This document shows, one piece after another, positions 53,807 through 63,332 of a DNA stretch of 64,000 bases. The position numbers were made by a program, and so were the translations under genes. The notes beneath the pieces were generated by a model. The model was not told the origin of the DNA. It worked only from the letters and a program-made list of their open reading frames with translations, and made no database searches. The stretch covers positions 231,561 to 295,560 of the forward strand of contig NZ_JACVOQ010000002.1 in the NCBI RefSeq assembly GCF_018882325.1, read 5' to 3'. Numbering within the stretch: the first letter of the stretch is position 1; the number at the start of each line of letters is the position of its first letter. The stretch comes from Polynucleobacter sp. 78F-HAINBA. Its GTDB lineage: Bacteria; Pseudomonadota; Gammaproteobacteria; Burkholderiales; Burkholderiaceae.

Positions 53807-54091
53807 TTAGATCAGGAAATTACTGCGATCTCTTCCCTCAATCCATTTTGGAGCCTTACCGCGACCAGTCCAAGTATCGCCGGTAGATGGGTTGCGGTAC
53901 TTCGGCGCAACCTTGCCACTAGAGCTGCGCACACCAGCTTTACGACTAAATAAGTCTGATGCTGTTAAATCGTACTGTTCAATGATGAGTTTGGCTTTTG
54001 CAATGCCATCAGCCTTTTCACGCAAAACCGCCTCTTTAATCTGTTTATCCAACAATTCACGTTGGGCTAAAAGTTCTTTATAAGAAGACAT
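53807..54091 (-). CDS. H-NS family nucleoid-associated protein
   Basis: A 94-residue H-NS/MvaT-like histone family protein. The N-terminal helical oligomerisation part (ELLAQRELLDKQIKEAVLREK) and the C-terminal DNA-binding motif KYRNPSTGDTWTGRGKAPKWI (about 64-84) are typical of beta-proteobacterial H-NS. It silences AT-rich DNA; its own upstream region (54092-54294) is strikingly AT-rich, which is consistent with autoregulation. Monocistronic. Confidence 0.92.
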   Translation of the reverse strand: MSSYKELLAQRELLDKQIKEAVLREKADGIAKAKLIIEQYDLTASDLFSRKAGVRSSSGKVAPKYRNPSTGDTWTGRGKAPKWIEGRDRSNFLI

Positions 54092-54294
54092 GTATTAATT
54101 TCTCCGAATATTAATTTTATGGAATAACTAAGGATTGGCTATTCCTGAATAGTCATTATATACAGATATTAATAAATCGGAATATATATTCAATAAGACT
54201 AATAACCCTTTAGAAATAAGCCTATTGGAGTATTTATAGTTAAATAATTAACATAATCATTATAAATACTATATTTATAATAGGTATATAAACA
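54092..54294. other. AT-rich intergenic region upstream of the H-NS-like gene
   Basis: About 200 bases of very A/T-rich sequence with many TATA/TAAT steps and no gene. It probably holds the promoter of the H-NS-like gene and is a good candidate for H-NS binding and bending. No clear palindrome is picked out. Confidence 0.5.
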
Positions 54295-54696
54295 CTATCT
54301 CCGGAGCATAAATGTGCCGCTAGATTTAGCGGTGACCTCACCGGCCTCATTTAAAACCACTGCCTCACAATAATTAATGGTTTTTCCGGACTTGAGAACG
54401 CTTCCCTCAACAACGATTTTGCCCACGCTAGGACGCAAGAAGCTCACACTCATATCAATTGTCATGGCGCCAAGAGGCTGATCAATCGTGCTGCGAGCTG
54501 CTGCCCCCATCGCAAAATCCAACAAAGTCATCACCACTCCGCCATGGGCAATATGAAAGCTATTCTCAAACTCCGGCTTTATGACTAGGCTAATTCGCGA
54601 TTTACCCCCTTCAGCGTACTCGGGTACAACACCTAAGTGAGCCAAAAAAGGAATGGTTAAGCCGAAGTAAGTCGTGTCGTTTGAACTGGATGTCAT
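54295..54696 (-). CDS. PaaI-type thioesterase (hotdog fold)
   Basis: A 133-residue acyl-CoA thioesterase-like protein. [21 protein letters not shown] (about 46-66) is the conserved HGG...D catalytic/hotdog motif of PaaI/YbgC relatives, and the [13 protein letters not shown] strand follows. It would hydrolyse aromatic or small acyl-CoAs. Substrate unknown. It lies just upstream of the tRNA-Pro 3' end and reads in the same direction. Confidence 0.85.
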   Translation of the reverse strand: MTSSSNDTTYFGLTIPFLAHLGVVPEYAEGGKSRISLVIKPEFENSFHIAHGGVVMTLLDFAMGAAARSTIDQPLGAMTIDMSVSFLRPSVGKIVVEGSVLKSGKTINYCEAVVLNEAGEVTAKSSGTFMLRR

Positions 54697-54718
54697 AGGA
54701 AATTTGAAATTGAGTGAA

Positions 54719-54795
<77 letters not shown>

Positions 54796-54820
54796 ACGAG
54801 AAACAAAATTGTATCAGCAA

Positions 54821-55180
54821 CTATTTGGAGAGAATTTGCAGAACGGCCTGCAACTCATCACGCAAGCGAAGCTCACCACGAGCCTCATCTAGGCGGTTTC
54901 GGGCGCCACTGATCGTGAAGCCCTCTTCATACAAAAGCGCCCTAATCTTGCGAATTAAGACAACCTCATGATGTTGATAGTAGCGACGATTGCCTCGACG
55001 CTTTTGTGGGCTTAACTGTGAGAACTCTTGTTCCCAGTAACGGAGTACGTGGGAGCGAACCCCGCAAAGGTCTGATACCTCACCGATAGTGAAATAACGC
55101 TTAGCGGGAATTGGGGGGAGCTGCGAACTGAGCAGCACCGACCCAGCATCAAATGCTGTTTTCTCGAGCATGTGACTCAA
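54821..55180 (-). CDS. MerR family transcriptional regulator
   Basis: A 119-residue MerR-type regulator with a short C-terminal coiled-coil helix. The HTH/wing is [40 protein letters not shown] (about residues 29-68). There are no cysteine metal ligands, so it is not a metal sensor. The start (ATG 55180 or 55171) overlaps the end of ihfA by about 30 bases, a conserved arrangement in beta-proteobacteria where this gene follows ihfA. Confidence 0.9.
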   Translation of the reverse strand: MSHMLEKTAFDAGSVLLSSQLPPIPAKRYFTIGEVSDLCGVRSHVLRYWEQEFSQLSPQKRRGNRRYYQHHEVVLIRKIRALLYEEGFTISGARNRLDEARGELRLRDELQAVLQILSK

Positions 55181-55472
55181 CTACGTCCTTGAGCTTTTGA
55201 CTTGCATGAAAAGTAACAACGCGACGGGCTGCAATCGGAATCATTTGACCGGTCTTAGGATTACGACCAGGGCGCGCAGACTTATTGCGCAATTGGAAAT
55301 TACCAAAACCTGAAATCTTCACTTCTACGCCAGTTTCTAGAGATTGCCCAATGCGATCAAAGAAAGCATCAATCATGTCTTTGGCTTCACGCTTATTCAG
55401 GCCAACTTGATCAAAGAGGGCTTCCGAGAGCTCATTCTTGGTAACGGTATCGTTGCTAACTAAATCATTCAT
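55149..55472 (-). CDS. ihfA: Integration host factor alpha subunit
   Basis: A 107-residue HU/IHF-family DNA-bending protein. Its ATG at 55472 ([15 protein letters not shown]) is the normal start; the longer frame up to 55544 would read into pheT. The arm and Pro tip [20 protein letters not shown] (about 64-83) and KISGFGNF identify it. With IhfB it bends DNA at IHF sites; it is encoded behind pheT as in other proteobacteria. Confidence 0.94.
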   Translation of the reverse strand: MNDLVSNDTVTKNELSEALFDQVGLNKREAKDMIDAFFDRIGQSLETGVEVKISGFGNFQLRNKSARPGRNPKTGQMIPIAARRVVTFHASQKLKDVVESHARENSI

Positions 55473-55512
55473 GGCGGAAGTCTCTTTGCAATATCTTTTA
55501 CTAATATTAAAC

Positions 55513-57969
55513 CTAGCGCAGACGCGCTGCGCAATTTTTCTCAAGCGATGACAACAAAGCCGTCATAACTGCTTCAATTTGTGCATCCTGCAGGGTTTCT
55601 TGTGGATTCAACAGGGTCACGCGGAAAGCCAAACTCTTCTCATCATCGGCCATGCTGCTAGAGCCGGCCTTTGGCTTGAACTCATCAAAGAGCTCTATCG
55701 CTTTTACAAAGTTCTGTTTTTTGGCGTTCATGGCATCAAGCAAAGTCTGCGCAGAAACGACCTGCTTCACCACTACCGCTAAATCTCGCTGTACAGCAGG
55801 GAATTTACTTAACTCTTCCGGCTGCGGAATACCAAGATTGCGAATGACTTCTAAATCCATTTCAAACAACACTGGAGCCTGAGGCAATTCATAGGCCTGC
55901 TGCAATCCAGGATGCAATTCACCAATCCAGCCAATATTTTGTTTACCAGCTGGGGTGACAAGTTGAATTTGTGCACTACGACCAGGATGCAGCGCAGGAT
56001 GAACTGCTGACTCAGTTGTGAAATGCAAAGGATCGAGCACACGCTCCAGATCACCCTTCACGTCAAAGAAATCAACTACACGATCAGCGCTTGCCCACTG
56101 CTCAGGGACAAATGATCCATAAGCCAAACCACCAACTTGCTGCGGCTGATGAAAACCAGCCACTTTGCCGGCCTCCTCTTGAACGCTCGCATCACGCTTG
56201 AATACGCGACCCGTTTCAAATAAACGCGCACGGCCAGCACCACGATTCAGGCTTGACTTGAGATTGCCTAGTAAACCACCCCATAGATTGCTACGCATCA
56301 CCCCATACTGGCTAGCAATTGGATTGAGTACGGCAATTAAATCTTTTTCAGTAGCAGCGGCTAAGCGCTGCTCGCTTTCAAGATCGGTAAATCCAAAATT
56401 CACTGCCTCTTGATACCCCTGCAGCGCTAAACGTTGGCGCAATAAATGCACTCCACGCTTTGCCTCAGCTTTAGCACTCATCTTCAAAGACGAGATAGGC
56501 GGTACATCAGGGATATTTTCAAAGCCGTACATACGCGCGACTTCTTCAATTAAATCTTCTTCGATTTCGATATCGAAGCGATAGCTTGGAGGTGTAACGA
56601 CAAATGCATCGCCCTCTTGTTTGAATTCAAAACCAAGACGCTTAAATACTTCAGCAACCACCTCTTGAGTGAGAGGGATGCCAATCACCTTTTCCGCTCT
56701 AGCCAAACGCATTTTTACTGGCTTGCGTTCTGGAATGTTTAATACCTGATCATCAACTGGGCCAACTTGACCACCACAGACTTCAATAATCAGGGCAGTC
56801 AAATACTCTAAGCAGTTAGCAGTATTTTGTGGATCAACGCCACGCTCAAAGCGATGTGCTGCATCTGTGCTGAAATTAAAGCGACGAGCACGGCCCTGAA
56901 TTGCTGAAGGCTGCCAATAAGCCGCTTCAACATAAATATTTTTAGTATCGTCCGTCACGGCGCAATGATTGCCACCCATGATGCCAGCTAATGCTACTGG
57001 ACCAGATTGATCCGCAACTACACCAGCATCTTGCAACTTACCCGCAGAATCAGGACCCTGCAAAGTAACTGTCTGACCATTTAATAACTCAAGAGTTTCA
57101 CCAGGCTTCGCCCAACGAACAGAGAGGTCACCATTCAATTTATCAATATCAAATACATGGGTCGGCTGACCCATCTCCAACATGACGTAGTTAGACAAAT
57201 CAACTAAAGGAGAAATACTTCTTTGACCAGCATTGCAAAGTCGTTGAATAATCCAATCAGGTGTTGTTGCCTTTGGATTAACTCCACGAATCACGCGACC
57301 AGAAAAACGACCGCAAAGAGCTGTGCTTTCAACAGTAACCTTGAGCTTGTCCTGTATAGAAACATCAACAGGCGTCCACTTAGGCGCACACAATGCAGCA
57401 CCAGTAATTGCGGACACTTCACGCGCCATACCCATCAAAGACAAACAATCTGCTTTATTGGGCGTTAACTTAATAACAAAAATCTGGTCATCCAGATTTA
57501 AATACTGGCGAATATCTTCACCAACAGGTGCGTCCGCAGGCAACTCCAAAATGCCTTCGTGATCATCACCCAAACCAAGCTCGCGACCAGAGCACAACAT
57601 GCCCTGGCTTTCTACACCGCGTAACTTTCCTACTTTGATCATGAATGGCTTGCCACCTGCTTCAGCTGGCGGCAATTCTGCGCCAACCATAGCGCAAGGG
57701 ATTTTGATCCCGGCACGTGCATTTGGTGCACCACAAACAATTTGCAATTCTTGGCCGGTACCAGCGTCAACTTTACAAACACGTAAGCGGTCTGCATCAG
57801 GATGCTGTTCAGCAGATAGGATTTGCGCTACAACAATCTTTGTAAATGGGGGCGCTACTGAATGCTGTTCTTCCACCTCTAGGCCAGCCATAGTCATTGC
57901 ATGACCTAAAGCATTACTATCGAGCGAAGGGTTTACATATTGGCGTAACCAAGATTCAGAAAATTGCAT
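55513..57969 (-). CDS. pheT: Phenylalanyl-tRNA synthetase beta subunit
   Basis: An 818-residue subunit of the alpha2-beta2 enzyme. The N-terminal tRNA-binding (EMAP-like) domain ([20 protein letters not shown]), the B3/B4 editing region, the B5 domain and the C-terminal FDX-ACB-like anticodon-binding region ending [14 protein letters not shown] are in family order; length agrees with E. coli (795). The stop is 40 bases from the ihfA start. Confidence 0.96.
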   Translation of the reverse strand: MQFSESWLRQYVNPSLDSNALGHAMTMAGLEVEEQHSVAPPFTKIVVAQILSAEQHPDADRLRVCKVDAGTGQELQIVCGAPNARAGIKIPCAMVGAELPPAEAGGKPFMIKVGKLRGVESQGMLCSGRELGLGDDHEGILELPADAPVGEDIRQYLNLDDQIFVIKLTPNKADCLSLMGMAREVSAITGAALCAPKWTPVDVSIQDKLKVTVESTALCGRFSGRVIRGVNPKATTPDWIIQRLCNAGQRSISPLVDLSNYVMLEMGQPTHVFDIDKLNGDLSVRWAKPGETLELLNGQTVTLQGPDSAGKLQDAGVVADQSGPVALAGIMGGNHCAVTDDTKNIYVEAAYWQPSAIQGRARRFNFSTDAAHRFERGVDPQNTANCLEYLTALIIEVCGGQVGPVDDQVLNIPERKPVKMRLARAEKVIGIPLTQEVVAEVFKRLGFEFKQEGDAFVVTPPSYRFDIEIEEDLIEEVARMYGFENIPDVPPISSLKMSAKAEAKRGVHLLRQRLALQGYQEAVNFGFTDLESEQRLAAATEKDLIAVLNPIASQYGVMRSNLWGGLLGNLKSSLNRGAGRARLFETGRVFKRDASVQEEAGKVAGFHQPQQVGGLAYGSFVPEQWASADRVVDFFDVKGDLERVLDPLHFTTESAVHPALHPGRSAQIQLVTPAGKQNIGWIGELHPGLQQAYELPQAPVLFEMDLEVIRNLGIPQPEELSKFPAVQRDLAVVVKQVVSAQTLLDAMNAKKQNFVKAIELFDEFKPKAGSSSMADDEKSLAFRVTLLNPQETLQDAQIEAVMTALLSSLEKNCAARLR

Positions 57970-58000
57970 ATGCGCTATCTACTATTAGAAGGTTGGCGAA

Positions 58001-59047
58001 TTAAGCCGGAAATTGCGCTAAGAAACGGAGATCGTTCTCAAAGAAAAGACGTAAATCATCAACGCCATAACGCAACATCGTCAAGCGCTCTAAGCCGGAA
58101 CCAAAAGCAAAGCCGGTATAGCGCTCTGGATCAATACCCATATTGCGCAATACATTCGGATGCACCTGCCCTGCTCCAGAAATCTCCAACCAACGGCCGG
58201 CTAACTTGCCGCTACCGAAGGCCATATCGATTTCAGCTGAAGGCTCAGTGAATGGGAAATACGATGGACGGAAACGAACTTGCAATTCATTCGTTTCAAA
58301 AAAGGTTCTTAAGAAATCGGTATACACGCCTTTGAGATCAGCAAAGGAAACGCTCTCTGCAATCCATAAACCCTCAACCTGATGAAACATCGGTGAATGA
58401 GTGGCATCGCTATCAACACGATACGTTCTGCCTGGTGCAATCACCTTGATTGGCGGCATCACATCAGCGTTGGCATATTTCTTAACATGCTCGCTCGCAT
58501 AACGAACCTGAATCGGACTGGTATGGGTACGCAATAACAAAGGCTTCCCATTGGAATCTTTACCATCAATGTAGAAGGTATCTTGCATTGAACGCGCAGG
58601 ATGATTCTCGGGACTATTTAAGGCGGTGAAATTAAACCAATCGGTTTCAATTTCAGGACCATCTGCTACATCAAAACCAATGGAGCGGAAGATCTCTTCA
58701 ACGCGCTCCCAGGTGCGCATCACAGGATGCAGGCTACCTACTGCTTGGCCACGGCCAGGCAAAGAGACATCAATTGATTCCGCCGCAAGGCGTTGCAGCA
58801 ATACCGCATCAGCCATTGCTTGGCGACGCTCTTGTAATGCAGCTTCAACTTGGGTTTTGATTTGATTAATTTGGGCGCCAGCACTCTTGCGCTCATCAGG
58901 CGACATTCCACCAAGCGCTTTTAAACGCTCAGTGAGAGCACCTGACTTACCGAGATACTTGGCTTTCGCGTCCTCTAGAGCTGCCGCATCGGCAGCTCCG
59001 AGGAAATCACGTTTAGCATCCTCGACAATGTGGTCGAGAGAAACCAT
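58001..59047 (-). CDS. pheS: Phenylalanyl-tRNA synthetase alpha subunit
   Basis: A 348-residue class II synthetase catalytic subunit. An N-terminal coiled coil (about 1-85) is followed by motif 1 and 2 regions ([47 protein letters not shown]) and motif 3 [17 protein letters not shown] (about 314-330). Starts at ATG 59047, 30 bases after the rplT stop. The junction holds a hairpin. Confidence 0.96.
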   Translation of the reverse strand: MVSLDHIVEDAKRDFLGAADAAALEDAKAKYLGKSGALTERLKALGGMSPDERKSAGAQINQIKTQVEAALQERRQAMADAVLLQRLAAESIDVSLPGRGQAVGSLHPVMRTWERVEEIFRSIGFDVADGPEIETDWFNFTALNSPENHPARSMQDTFYIDGKDSNGKPLLLRTHTSPIQVRYASEHVKKYANADVMPPIKVIAPGRTYRVDSDATHSPMFHQVEGLWIAESVSFADLKGVYTDFLRTFFETNELQVRFRPSYFPFTEPSAEIDMAFGSGKLAGRWLEISGAGQVHPNVLRNMGIDPERYTGFAFGSGLERLTMLRYGVDDLRLFFENDLRFLAQFPA

Positions 59048-59048
59048 T

Positions 59049-59085
59049 GCAGCTTAGTTATTAAATAAACTAAGAATTAAGCTGC
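59049..59085 (-). promoter_or_regulatory. Hairpins in the rplT-pheS junction
   Basis: Outer arms GCAGCTTA/TAAGCTGC (59049-59056, 59078-59085) and an alternative inner pair CTTAGTT/AACTAAG (59053-59059, 59068-59074). They share bases, so only one can form fully at a time. No T-run follows, so it is not a simple terminator. Confidence 0.45.
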
Positions 59086-59442
59086 AGCGCTTACTACGGA
59101 TTTGATCCGAGTAACCAAAGCGGCAAAAGCTGCTTTGTCAGCAATGGCCATATCAGAAAGCACTTTGCGGTCGAGTTCGATCGCAGCCTTCTTCATACCA
59201 TTCATGAATACGCTATAGGTCATGTCATGCTGACGAACTGCCGCGTTGATACGAGCAATCCACAATGCGCGGAATACACGTTTCTTGTTGCGACGGTCGC
59301 GGTATGCATATTGACCAGCACGCATAACTGCTTGCTTAGCAATACGGAATACATTTTTACGACGTCCACGATAGCCTGTTGCGGCATCAGTGATTTTCTT
59401 ATGACGGGCTCTTGCTGTAACCCCACGTTTGACTCTTGGCAT
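59077..59442 (-). CDS. rplT: Ribosomal protein L20
   Basis: A 121-residue (about) 50S protein; [17 protein letters not shown] and [28 protein letters not shown] are signature L20 sequences. In E. coli L20 represses its own operon at an RNA structure upstream of rpmI. Downstream of rpmI by 25 bases. Confidence 0.97.
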   Translation of the reverse strand: MPRVKRGVTARARHKKITDAATGYRGRRKNVFRIAKQAVMRAGQYAYRDRRNKKRVFRALWIARINAAVRQHDMTYSVFMNGMKKAAIELDRKVLSDMAIADKAAFAALVTRIKSVVSAAA

Positions 59443-59467
59443 TTATTTCTCCTAATCTAGTCTGAGG

Positions 59468-59665
59468 TTAAGCGTATGGAAGCATGGAGCGAATTGACTT
59501 AACGTCTGCCTTCGCAACTTCTGTGGAACCACGCAAATGACGCTTGTTCTTTGTGGTCTTCTTGGTGAGGATGTGGCGTTTGAAAGCCTGACCTCGTTTG
59601 ATCGTTCCGCCTGCGCGAACCGTGAAGCGCTTTTTAGCGCTACTCTTGCTCTTCATCTTGGGCAT
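59468..59665 (-). CDS. rpmI: Ribosomal protein L35
   Basis: A 65-residue 50S protein. The ATG at 59665 ([14 protein letters not shown]) is the normal start; a longer in-frame reading from 59692 begins with residues not found in L35. Typical [18 protein letters not shown] and KRHLRGS motifs. It follows a structured 112-base gap after infC. Confidence 0.96.
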   Translation of the reverse strand: MPKMKSKSSAKKRFTVRAGGTIKRGQAFKRHILTKKTTKNKRHLRGSTEVAKADVKSIRSMLPYA

Positions 59666-59700
59666 AAAGCACCCCTTCTTCTGCATGTGCAACTTAGGTG

Positions 59701-59806
59701 GTAACCGACGGTTACGCTTCCTGTACCTAGAAGCACTTCTAACTACCAGAGTCTTGCGACTCCTCCCTACTTAAACAACAAACCTAATCTTGCGGTTTGG
59801 TTTGTT
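59701..59806 (-). promoter_or_regulatory. Structured infC-rpmI leader, candidate L20 control region
   Basis: In the gap between infC and rpmI, four inverted repeats follow each other: AACAAACC/GGTTTGTT (59777-59784, 59799-59806), GAGTC-TTGC-GACTC (59749-59762; minus-strand loop GCAA), TAGAAG/CTTCTA (59728-59741) and GTAACC/GGTTAC (59701-59715). In E. coli L20 binds RNA structure in this part of the operon. Assignment to L20 is by position only. Confidence 0.5.
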
Positions 59807-60329
59807 ACTTAGCCTTACGAATGGGGGCCAATACCATCACCATCTGGCGACCTTCCATCTTTGGAAACTGTTCTACTTGACCATACTCAATCAGGTCTGA
59901 CTTCAAACGCTCCAACATTCTGACTCCGATTTCTTGGTGGGCCATTTCACGACCCCGAAACCGCAGCGTAATCTTTGTCTTATCGCCATCTTCTAAAAAG
60001 CGGATTAGATTGCGTAGCTTCACACCATAGTCACCATCATCTGTGCCGGGACGGAATTTAACTTCCTTCACCTGAATCACTTTTTGCTTAAGCTTAGCTT
60101 CATGCAAACGTTTGGCTTCTTGGTACTTGAATTTGCCGAAGTCCATGATGCGGACTACAGGTGGCACAGCCGTCGGAGCAATTTCAACCAAATCGGTCTC
60201 TTTCTCTTCTGCTAAAGCCAAGGCTTCACTCAACTTAACTACACCGATGGGTTCTCCATCCAGTCCAATCAGACGCACTTCAGGAGCAGTAATCTCCCGG
60301 TTTATGCGCTGCGATTTATCAGTAGCGAT
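59805..60329 (-). CDS. infC: Translation initiation factor IF-3, with AUC start
   Basis: A 174-residue IF-3. The frame extends 17 codons upstream of the first standard codon (GTG at 60278): it reads ATC GCT ACT GAT AAA TCG, giving [25 protein letters not shown], which matches the usual IF-3 N-terminus (MATDKS-like). AAAGGA (60344-60339) ends 9 bases before the ATC at 60329. A second rare codon, ATT at 60338, directly abuts the ribosome binding site and is less suitable. Rare start codons on infC are known to underlie IF-3 self-control. The N- and C-terminal domains ([34 protein letters not shown]) are intact. Confidence 0.93.
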   Translation of the reverse strand: MATDKSQRINREITAPEVRLIGLDGEPIGVVKLSEALALAEEKETDLVEIAPTAVPPVVRIMDFGKFKYQEAKRLHEAKLKQKVIQVKEVKFRPGTDDGDYGVKLRNLIRFLEDGDKTKITLRFRGREMAHQEIGVRMLERLKSDLIEYGQVEQFPKMEGRQMVMVLAPIRKAK

Positions 60330-60371
60330 CTTCTTAATTCCTTTAAAAAAACAATAAAAACCATTCCACCC

Positions 60372-62294
60372 CTAGCTAGGCTCGGGTCCGACTTTCTGGG
60401 AAATATCCTGCTGGAGTCGGGCAACGAAGGCATCAAGAGGCATTACGCCTAAATCCACTCCGCCACGGGCACGAACGGCCACCGAATTACTTTCTGCTTC
60501 TTTATCCCCTACAACTAACAAAAATGGGAGCTTCTGTAATGCGTGCTCGCGTATTTTATACGTAATTTTCTCATTCCGCAAATCGGATTCGACTCTAAAC
60601 CCTTGTTTTTTCAGAGATTGCTGGACTTTTTGTGCATATGCAGCGGAATTGTCCGAGATATTAAGGACTACAGCCTGGGTCGGAGCAAGCCAAACCGGCA
60701 TGTTTCCGGCATGGTTTTCGATCAAAATGCCGATAAAACGCTCTAAAGAGCCCACAATTGCCCTGTGAAGCATCACAGGAGCCTTGCGAGTGTTCTCCTC
60801 AGTGACGTATTCCGCACCTAAACGGGCTGGCATCGAGAAATCCACCTGAATCGTGCCGCACTGCCAAGTACGTCCAATTGAGTCCTTGAGGTGATATTCG
60901 ATCTTAGGACCGTAAAAAGCACCCTCGCCTGGTAATTCTTCCCACTCTTGACCTGAAGCGGTCAAGGCACCGCGCAAGGCAGCCTCGGCTTTATCCCAAA
61001 TTGCATCATCGCCAACGCGCTTAGCTGGACGCAAGGCTAGCTTGACAGCTACCTCGGTAAATCCAAAGTCTTTATAGACGTCGCGAACCGCTTTATCAAA
61101 AGCAGCTACTTCAGATTGAATCTGATCTTCAGTACAGAAAATATGGCCATCATCCTGTGTGAAACCACGTACACGCATCAGGCCATGCAATGCGCCCGAT
61201 GGTTCATTGCGGTGGCACTGACCGAACTCGCCATAACGCAATGGCAACTCACGATAACTATGTAAGCCTGAGTTAAAAATCTGAACGTGTCCTGGGCAGT
61301 TCATCGGCTTTAATGCATACGCGCGATTCTCTGACTCGGTCGTAAACATGTTTTCTTTATAGTTATCCCAGTGTCCAGACTTCTCCCACAATCCACGATC
61401 GAGAATTTGTGGAGCCTTCACTTCTTGATAACCTTCGCGCTGATAAACGCGACGCATGTATTGCTCAACTTCTTGCCAAATTGACCAGCCTTTTGGATGC
61501 CAGAAAATTAAACCAGGCGCTTCAGGCTGAAAGTGGAATAAGTCCAAGAACTTACCAAGGCGACGGTGGTCGCGCTTCTCAGCTTCTTCGAGCATATGTA
61601 AATGTGCATCTTGATCTTCTTTTTTCAACCAAGCTGTACCGTAGATCCGTTGCAGCATCTCGTTCTTGCTATCGCCACGCCAGTAAGCGCCAGCAACGCT
61701 CAGAAGCTTAAATACCTTGAGCTTGCCAGTGGATGGCACATGGGGTCCACGACATAAGTCGGTGAACTTACCTTCAGCATACAAAGACACATCCTCGCCT
61801 TGAGGAATGCTAGAAATAATTTCTGCTTTGTAGTTCTCGCCTTGATCTTTAAAAAACTTTACCGCTTCATCGCGAGGCATCACTGTGCGAATGACTGGCT
61901 CATCTTTTTTAACCAGCTCAGCCATTTTCTTTTCGATAGCCACCAAGTCTTCTGGTGTAAATGCGCGATGAAATGAGAAGTCGTAATAGAAACCGTTTTC
62001 GATGACTGGACCAATAGTGACTTGCGCTTCTGGAAAGAGTTCTTTAACGGCATAGGCCAACAAATGCGCAGTAGAGTGACGAACAATCTCGAGAGCCTCT
62101 GGGCTTTTATCAGTAATGATCGCCAATTGACTATCTTTGTCGATAACAAAACTAGCATCAACCATTTTGCCATCAACAATGCCACCAAGGGCAGCTTTGG
62201 CAAGGCCACTACCAATGCTTTGGGCAACATCAAGAACACGGACGGGAGCATCAAACTCACGTTTAGATCCATCTGGCAGAGTAACTACAAGCAT
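60372..62294 (-). CDS. thrS: Threonyl-tRNA synthetase
   Basis: A class II synthetase of about 640 residues. An N-terminal TGS domain ([24 protein letters not shown]), the editing domain with [11 protein letters not shown] (about 74-84) and the [10 protein letters not shown] motif, and the catalytic core with zinc-binding [10 protein letters not shown] (about 334-343) are all evident, and the C-terminal anticodon-binding domain starts near 540. ATG at 62294 with GGGG a few bases upstream; GTG at 62300 is in frame. First gene of the infC/rpmI/rplT/pheST series. Confidence 0.96.
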   Translation of the reverse strand: MLVVTLPDGSKREFDAPVRVLDVAQSIGSGLAKAALGGIVDGKMVDASFVIDKDSQLAIITDKSPEALEIVRHSTAHLLAYAVKELFPEAQVTIGPVIENGFYYDFSFHRAFTPEDLVAIEKKMAELVKKDEPVIRTVMPRDEAVKFFKDQGENYKAEIISSIPQGEDVSLYAEGKFTDLCRGPHVPSTGKLKVFKLLSVAGAYWRGDSKNEMLQRIYGTAWLKKEDQDAHLHMLEEAEKRDHRRLGKFLDLFHFQPEAPGLIFWHPKGWSIWQEVEQYMRRVYQREGYQEVKAPQILDRGLWEKSGHWDNYKENMFTTESENRAYALKPMNCPGHVQIFNSGLHSYRELPLRYGEFGQCHRNEPSGALHGLMRVRGFTQDDGHIFCTEDQIQSEVAAFDKAVRDVYKDFGFTEVAVKLALRPAKRVGDDAIWDKAEAALRGALTASGQEWEELPGEGAFYGPKIEYHLKDSIGRTWQCGTIQVDFSMPARLGAEYVTEENTRKAPVMLHRAIVGSLERFIGILIENHAGNMPVWLAPTQAVVLNISDNSAAYAQKVQQSLKKQGFRVESDLRNEKITYKIREHALQKLPFLLVVGDKEAESNSVAVRARGGVDLGVMPLDAFVARLQQDISQKVGPEPS

Positions 62295-62352
62295 GACCAC
62301 CCCATCTTATTAAGATTCAGTCGATTGACTGATTTACTGCATAACATCCACC

Positions 62353-62387
62353 AAAAAGAAAGCGCGGGAGCTTTTGGGCAACCGCGC
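62353..62387 (-). terminator. Terminator of tRNA-Val
   Basis: Stem CCGCGC/GCGCGG (62362-62367, 62382-62387) with a 14-base loop, followed on the minus strand by TTTCTTTTTG. It lies 20 bases downstream of the tRNA gene and upstream of thrS. Confidence 0.7.
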
Positions 62388-62407
62388 ACTTTTGGGTCTT
62401 TATTCGT

Positions 62408-62484
62408 TGGTAGGCTCGATTGGACTCGAACCAACGACCCCCACCATGTCAAGGTGGTGCTCTAACCAGCTGAGCTACGAGCCT
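62408..62484 (-). tRNA. tRNA-Val(GAC)
   Basis: Minus-strand cloverleaf AGGCTCGTAGCTCAGCTGG, anticodon loop TTGACAT (anticodon GAC), T-arm GGTTCGAGTCC, ending CGAGCCTACCA with CCA encoded. 77 bases. The mobile region begins just beyond its 5' end. Confidence 0.95.
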
Positions 62485-62788
62485 AATCCATTTATTTTAC
62501 CCTATTGATCTCTGCTGCTTATGCATTACCACCATCACCCTGCAAGCTTTGATTTATATAGCATTGCGAGGGTATTAATGTATGGCACTTTTACAACTCA
62601 TTGCAGTTATGCAAACAGTTTTCACGCAATGCGTAAGCACTACAAAAATATTCAAAAAGTTGTCTGGGCCCAAATTGGGCCCATTTTGGGACAGTTTTGG
62701 GCCCAAACTAAAAATGACTCAAGATAAATCATGAACACCACCCCATAACTTTTTTTAACCATATAGAGCAAGAAAAAATTAATAGGGC
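62485..62788. other. Intergenic region between tRNA-Val and the island repressor
   Basis: About 300 bases with no credible gene; a 68-codon frame here lacks a ribosome binding site and family signal. It holds the four 11-bp repeats described separately and is the likely end of the island, but I see no duplicated tRNA segment. Confidence 0.5.
62665..62708. repeat. Four tandem 11-bp repeats (TGGGCCCA-based)
   Basis: TGGGCCCAAAT, TGGGCCCATTT, TGGGACAGTTT, TGGGCCCAAAC begin at 62665, 62676, 62687 and 62698, exactly 11 bases apart. Three units carry the perfect palindrome TGGGCCCA. Helically phased like protein-binding iterons or integrase arm sites. Confidence 0.75.
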
Positions 62789-62965
62789 TTATTTGGTATT
62801 CGCGCTCACTTGCAAAAACTGTTCCAGCGCAATGCGAACAATGTCTGACCGACTGGGAATAGAACCCATCCCTTTTGATAGCTCAATACGCTTTTGATCA
62901 ATCGCCGCTAAAAATGATTCGTCAACTCTGACTGCTAACTGCTTACTTTCGCCACTTACTTTCAT
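62789..62965 (-). CDS. Small ribbon-helix-helix repressor
   Basis: A 58-residue CopG/Arc-like protein from ATG 62965, chosen because AGGAG lies 7 bases upstream (a longer frame from 63010 lacks this). KQLAVRVDESFLAAIDQKRIELSKGMGSIPSRSDIVRIALEQFL gives the strand (QLAVRV), helix A and helix B. It is divergent from the excisionase/integrase genes; a 23-bp inverted repeat lies between. It probably controls them. Confidence 0.75.
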   Translation of the reverse strand: MKVSGESKQLAVRVDESFLAAIDQKRIELSKGMGSIPSRSDIVRIALEQFLQVSANTK

Positions 62966-63008
62966 GAAACCGCTCCTGTGAACAAGTTGTTGTTTTTTAT
63001 ATTGTCTC

Positions 63009-63031
63009 ATTTGTCATACATATTGACAAAT
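63009..63031. promoter_or_regulatory. Operator between repressor and excisionase
   Basis: ATTTGTCA-N7-TGACAAAT perfect 8-bp inverted repeat. It covers the -35 box (63023-63028) of the plus-strand promoter, ideal for repression. Confidence 0.7.
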
Positions 63032-63051
63032 TAAATGTTTTCATATACAAT
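63023..63051 (+). promoter_or_regulatory. Promoter of excisionase/integrase genes
   Basis: Consensus TTGACA (63023-63028), 17-base spacer, TACAAT (63046-63051), 57 bases before the ATG at 63108. Confidence 0.75.
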
Positions 63052-63107
63052 ATAGTTGTTATACAGTAATAATGTATTTCAAATAACGTTAACTTCGGGA
63101 AGCAAAT

Positions 63108-63332
63108 ATGACCACATACATGAAAGCAGCAGAATTGGCAGCCCATATTCCATACAAGGCTCGCTACATTAATGAATACCTAAAAGATCGCGTATTCATA
63201 GAAGGCACCCATTACGTACGGCTACCTGGATCCAGACGCATTATGTACATCTGGGAAACCATTCAAACGGATTACCTCAAACAAACAGCCTTAGAAATTC
63301 CAATGGCTAATGGAGGCGTGTGCCATGGGTAG
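63108..63332 (+). CDS. Excisionase-like DNA-binding protein
   Basis: A 74-residue small protein that resembles the DNA-binding/excisionase partners found upstream of tyrosine integrases (MKAAELAAHIPYKARYINEYLKDRVFIEGTHYVRLPGSRRIMYIWETI: HTH followed by a basic wing). The stop overlaps the integrase ATG by eight bases. Function as a recombination directionality factor is inferred from position and size. Confidence 0.7.
   Translation: MTTYMKAAELAAHIPYKARYINEYLKDRVFIEGTHYVRLPGSRRIMYIWETIQTDYLKQTALEIPMANGGVCHG

Noticed and set aside
62521..62727. A 68-codon plus-strand frame beside tRNA-Val
   Set aside because: No ribosome binding site, composition is odd, and its 3' end is the 11-bp repeat array. 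At most it could include the tail of an old integrase, which I cannot show.
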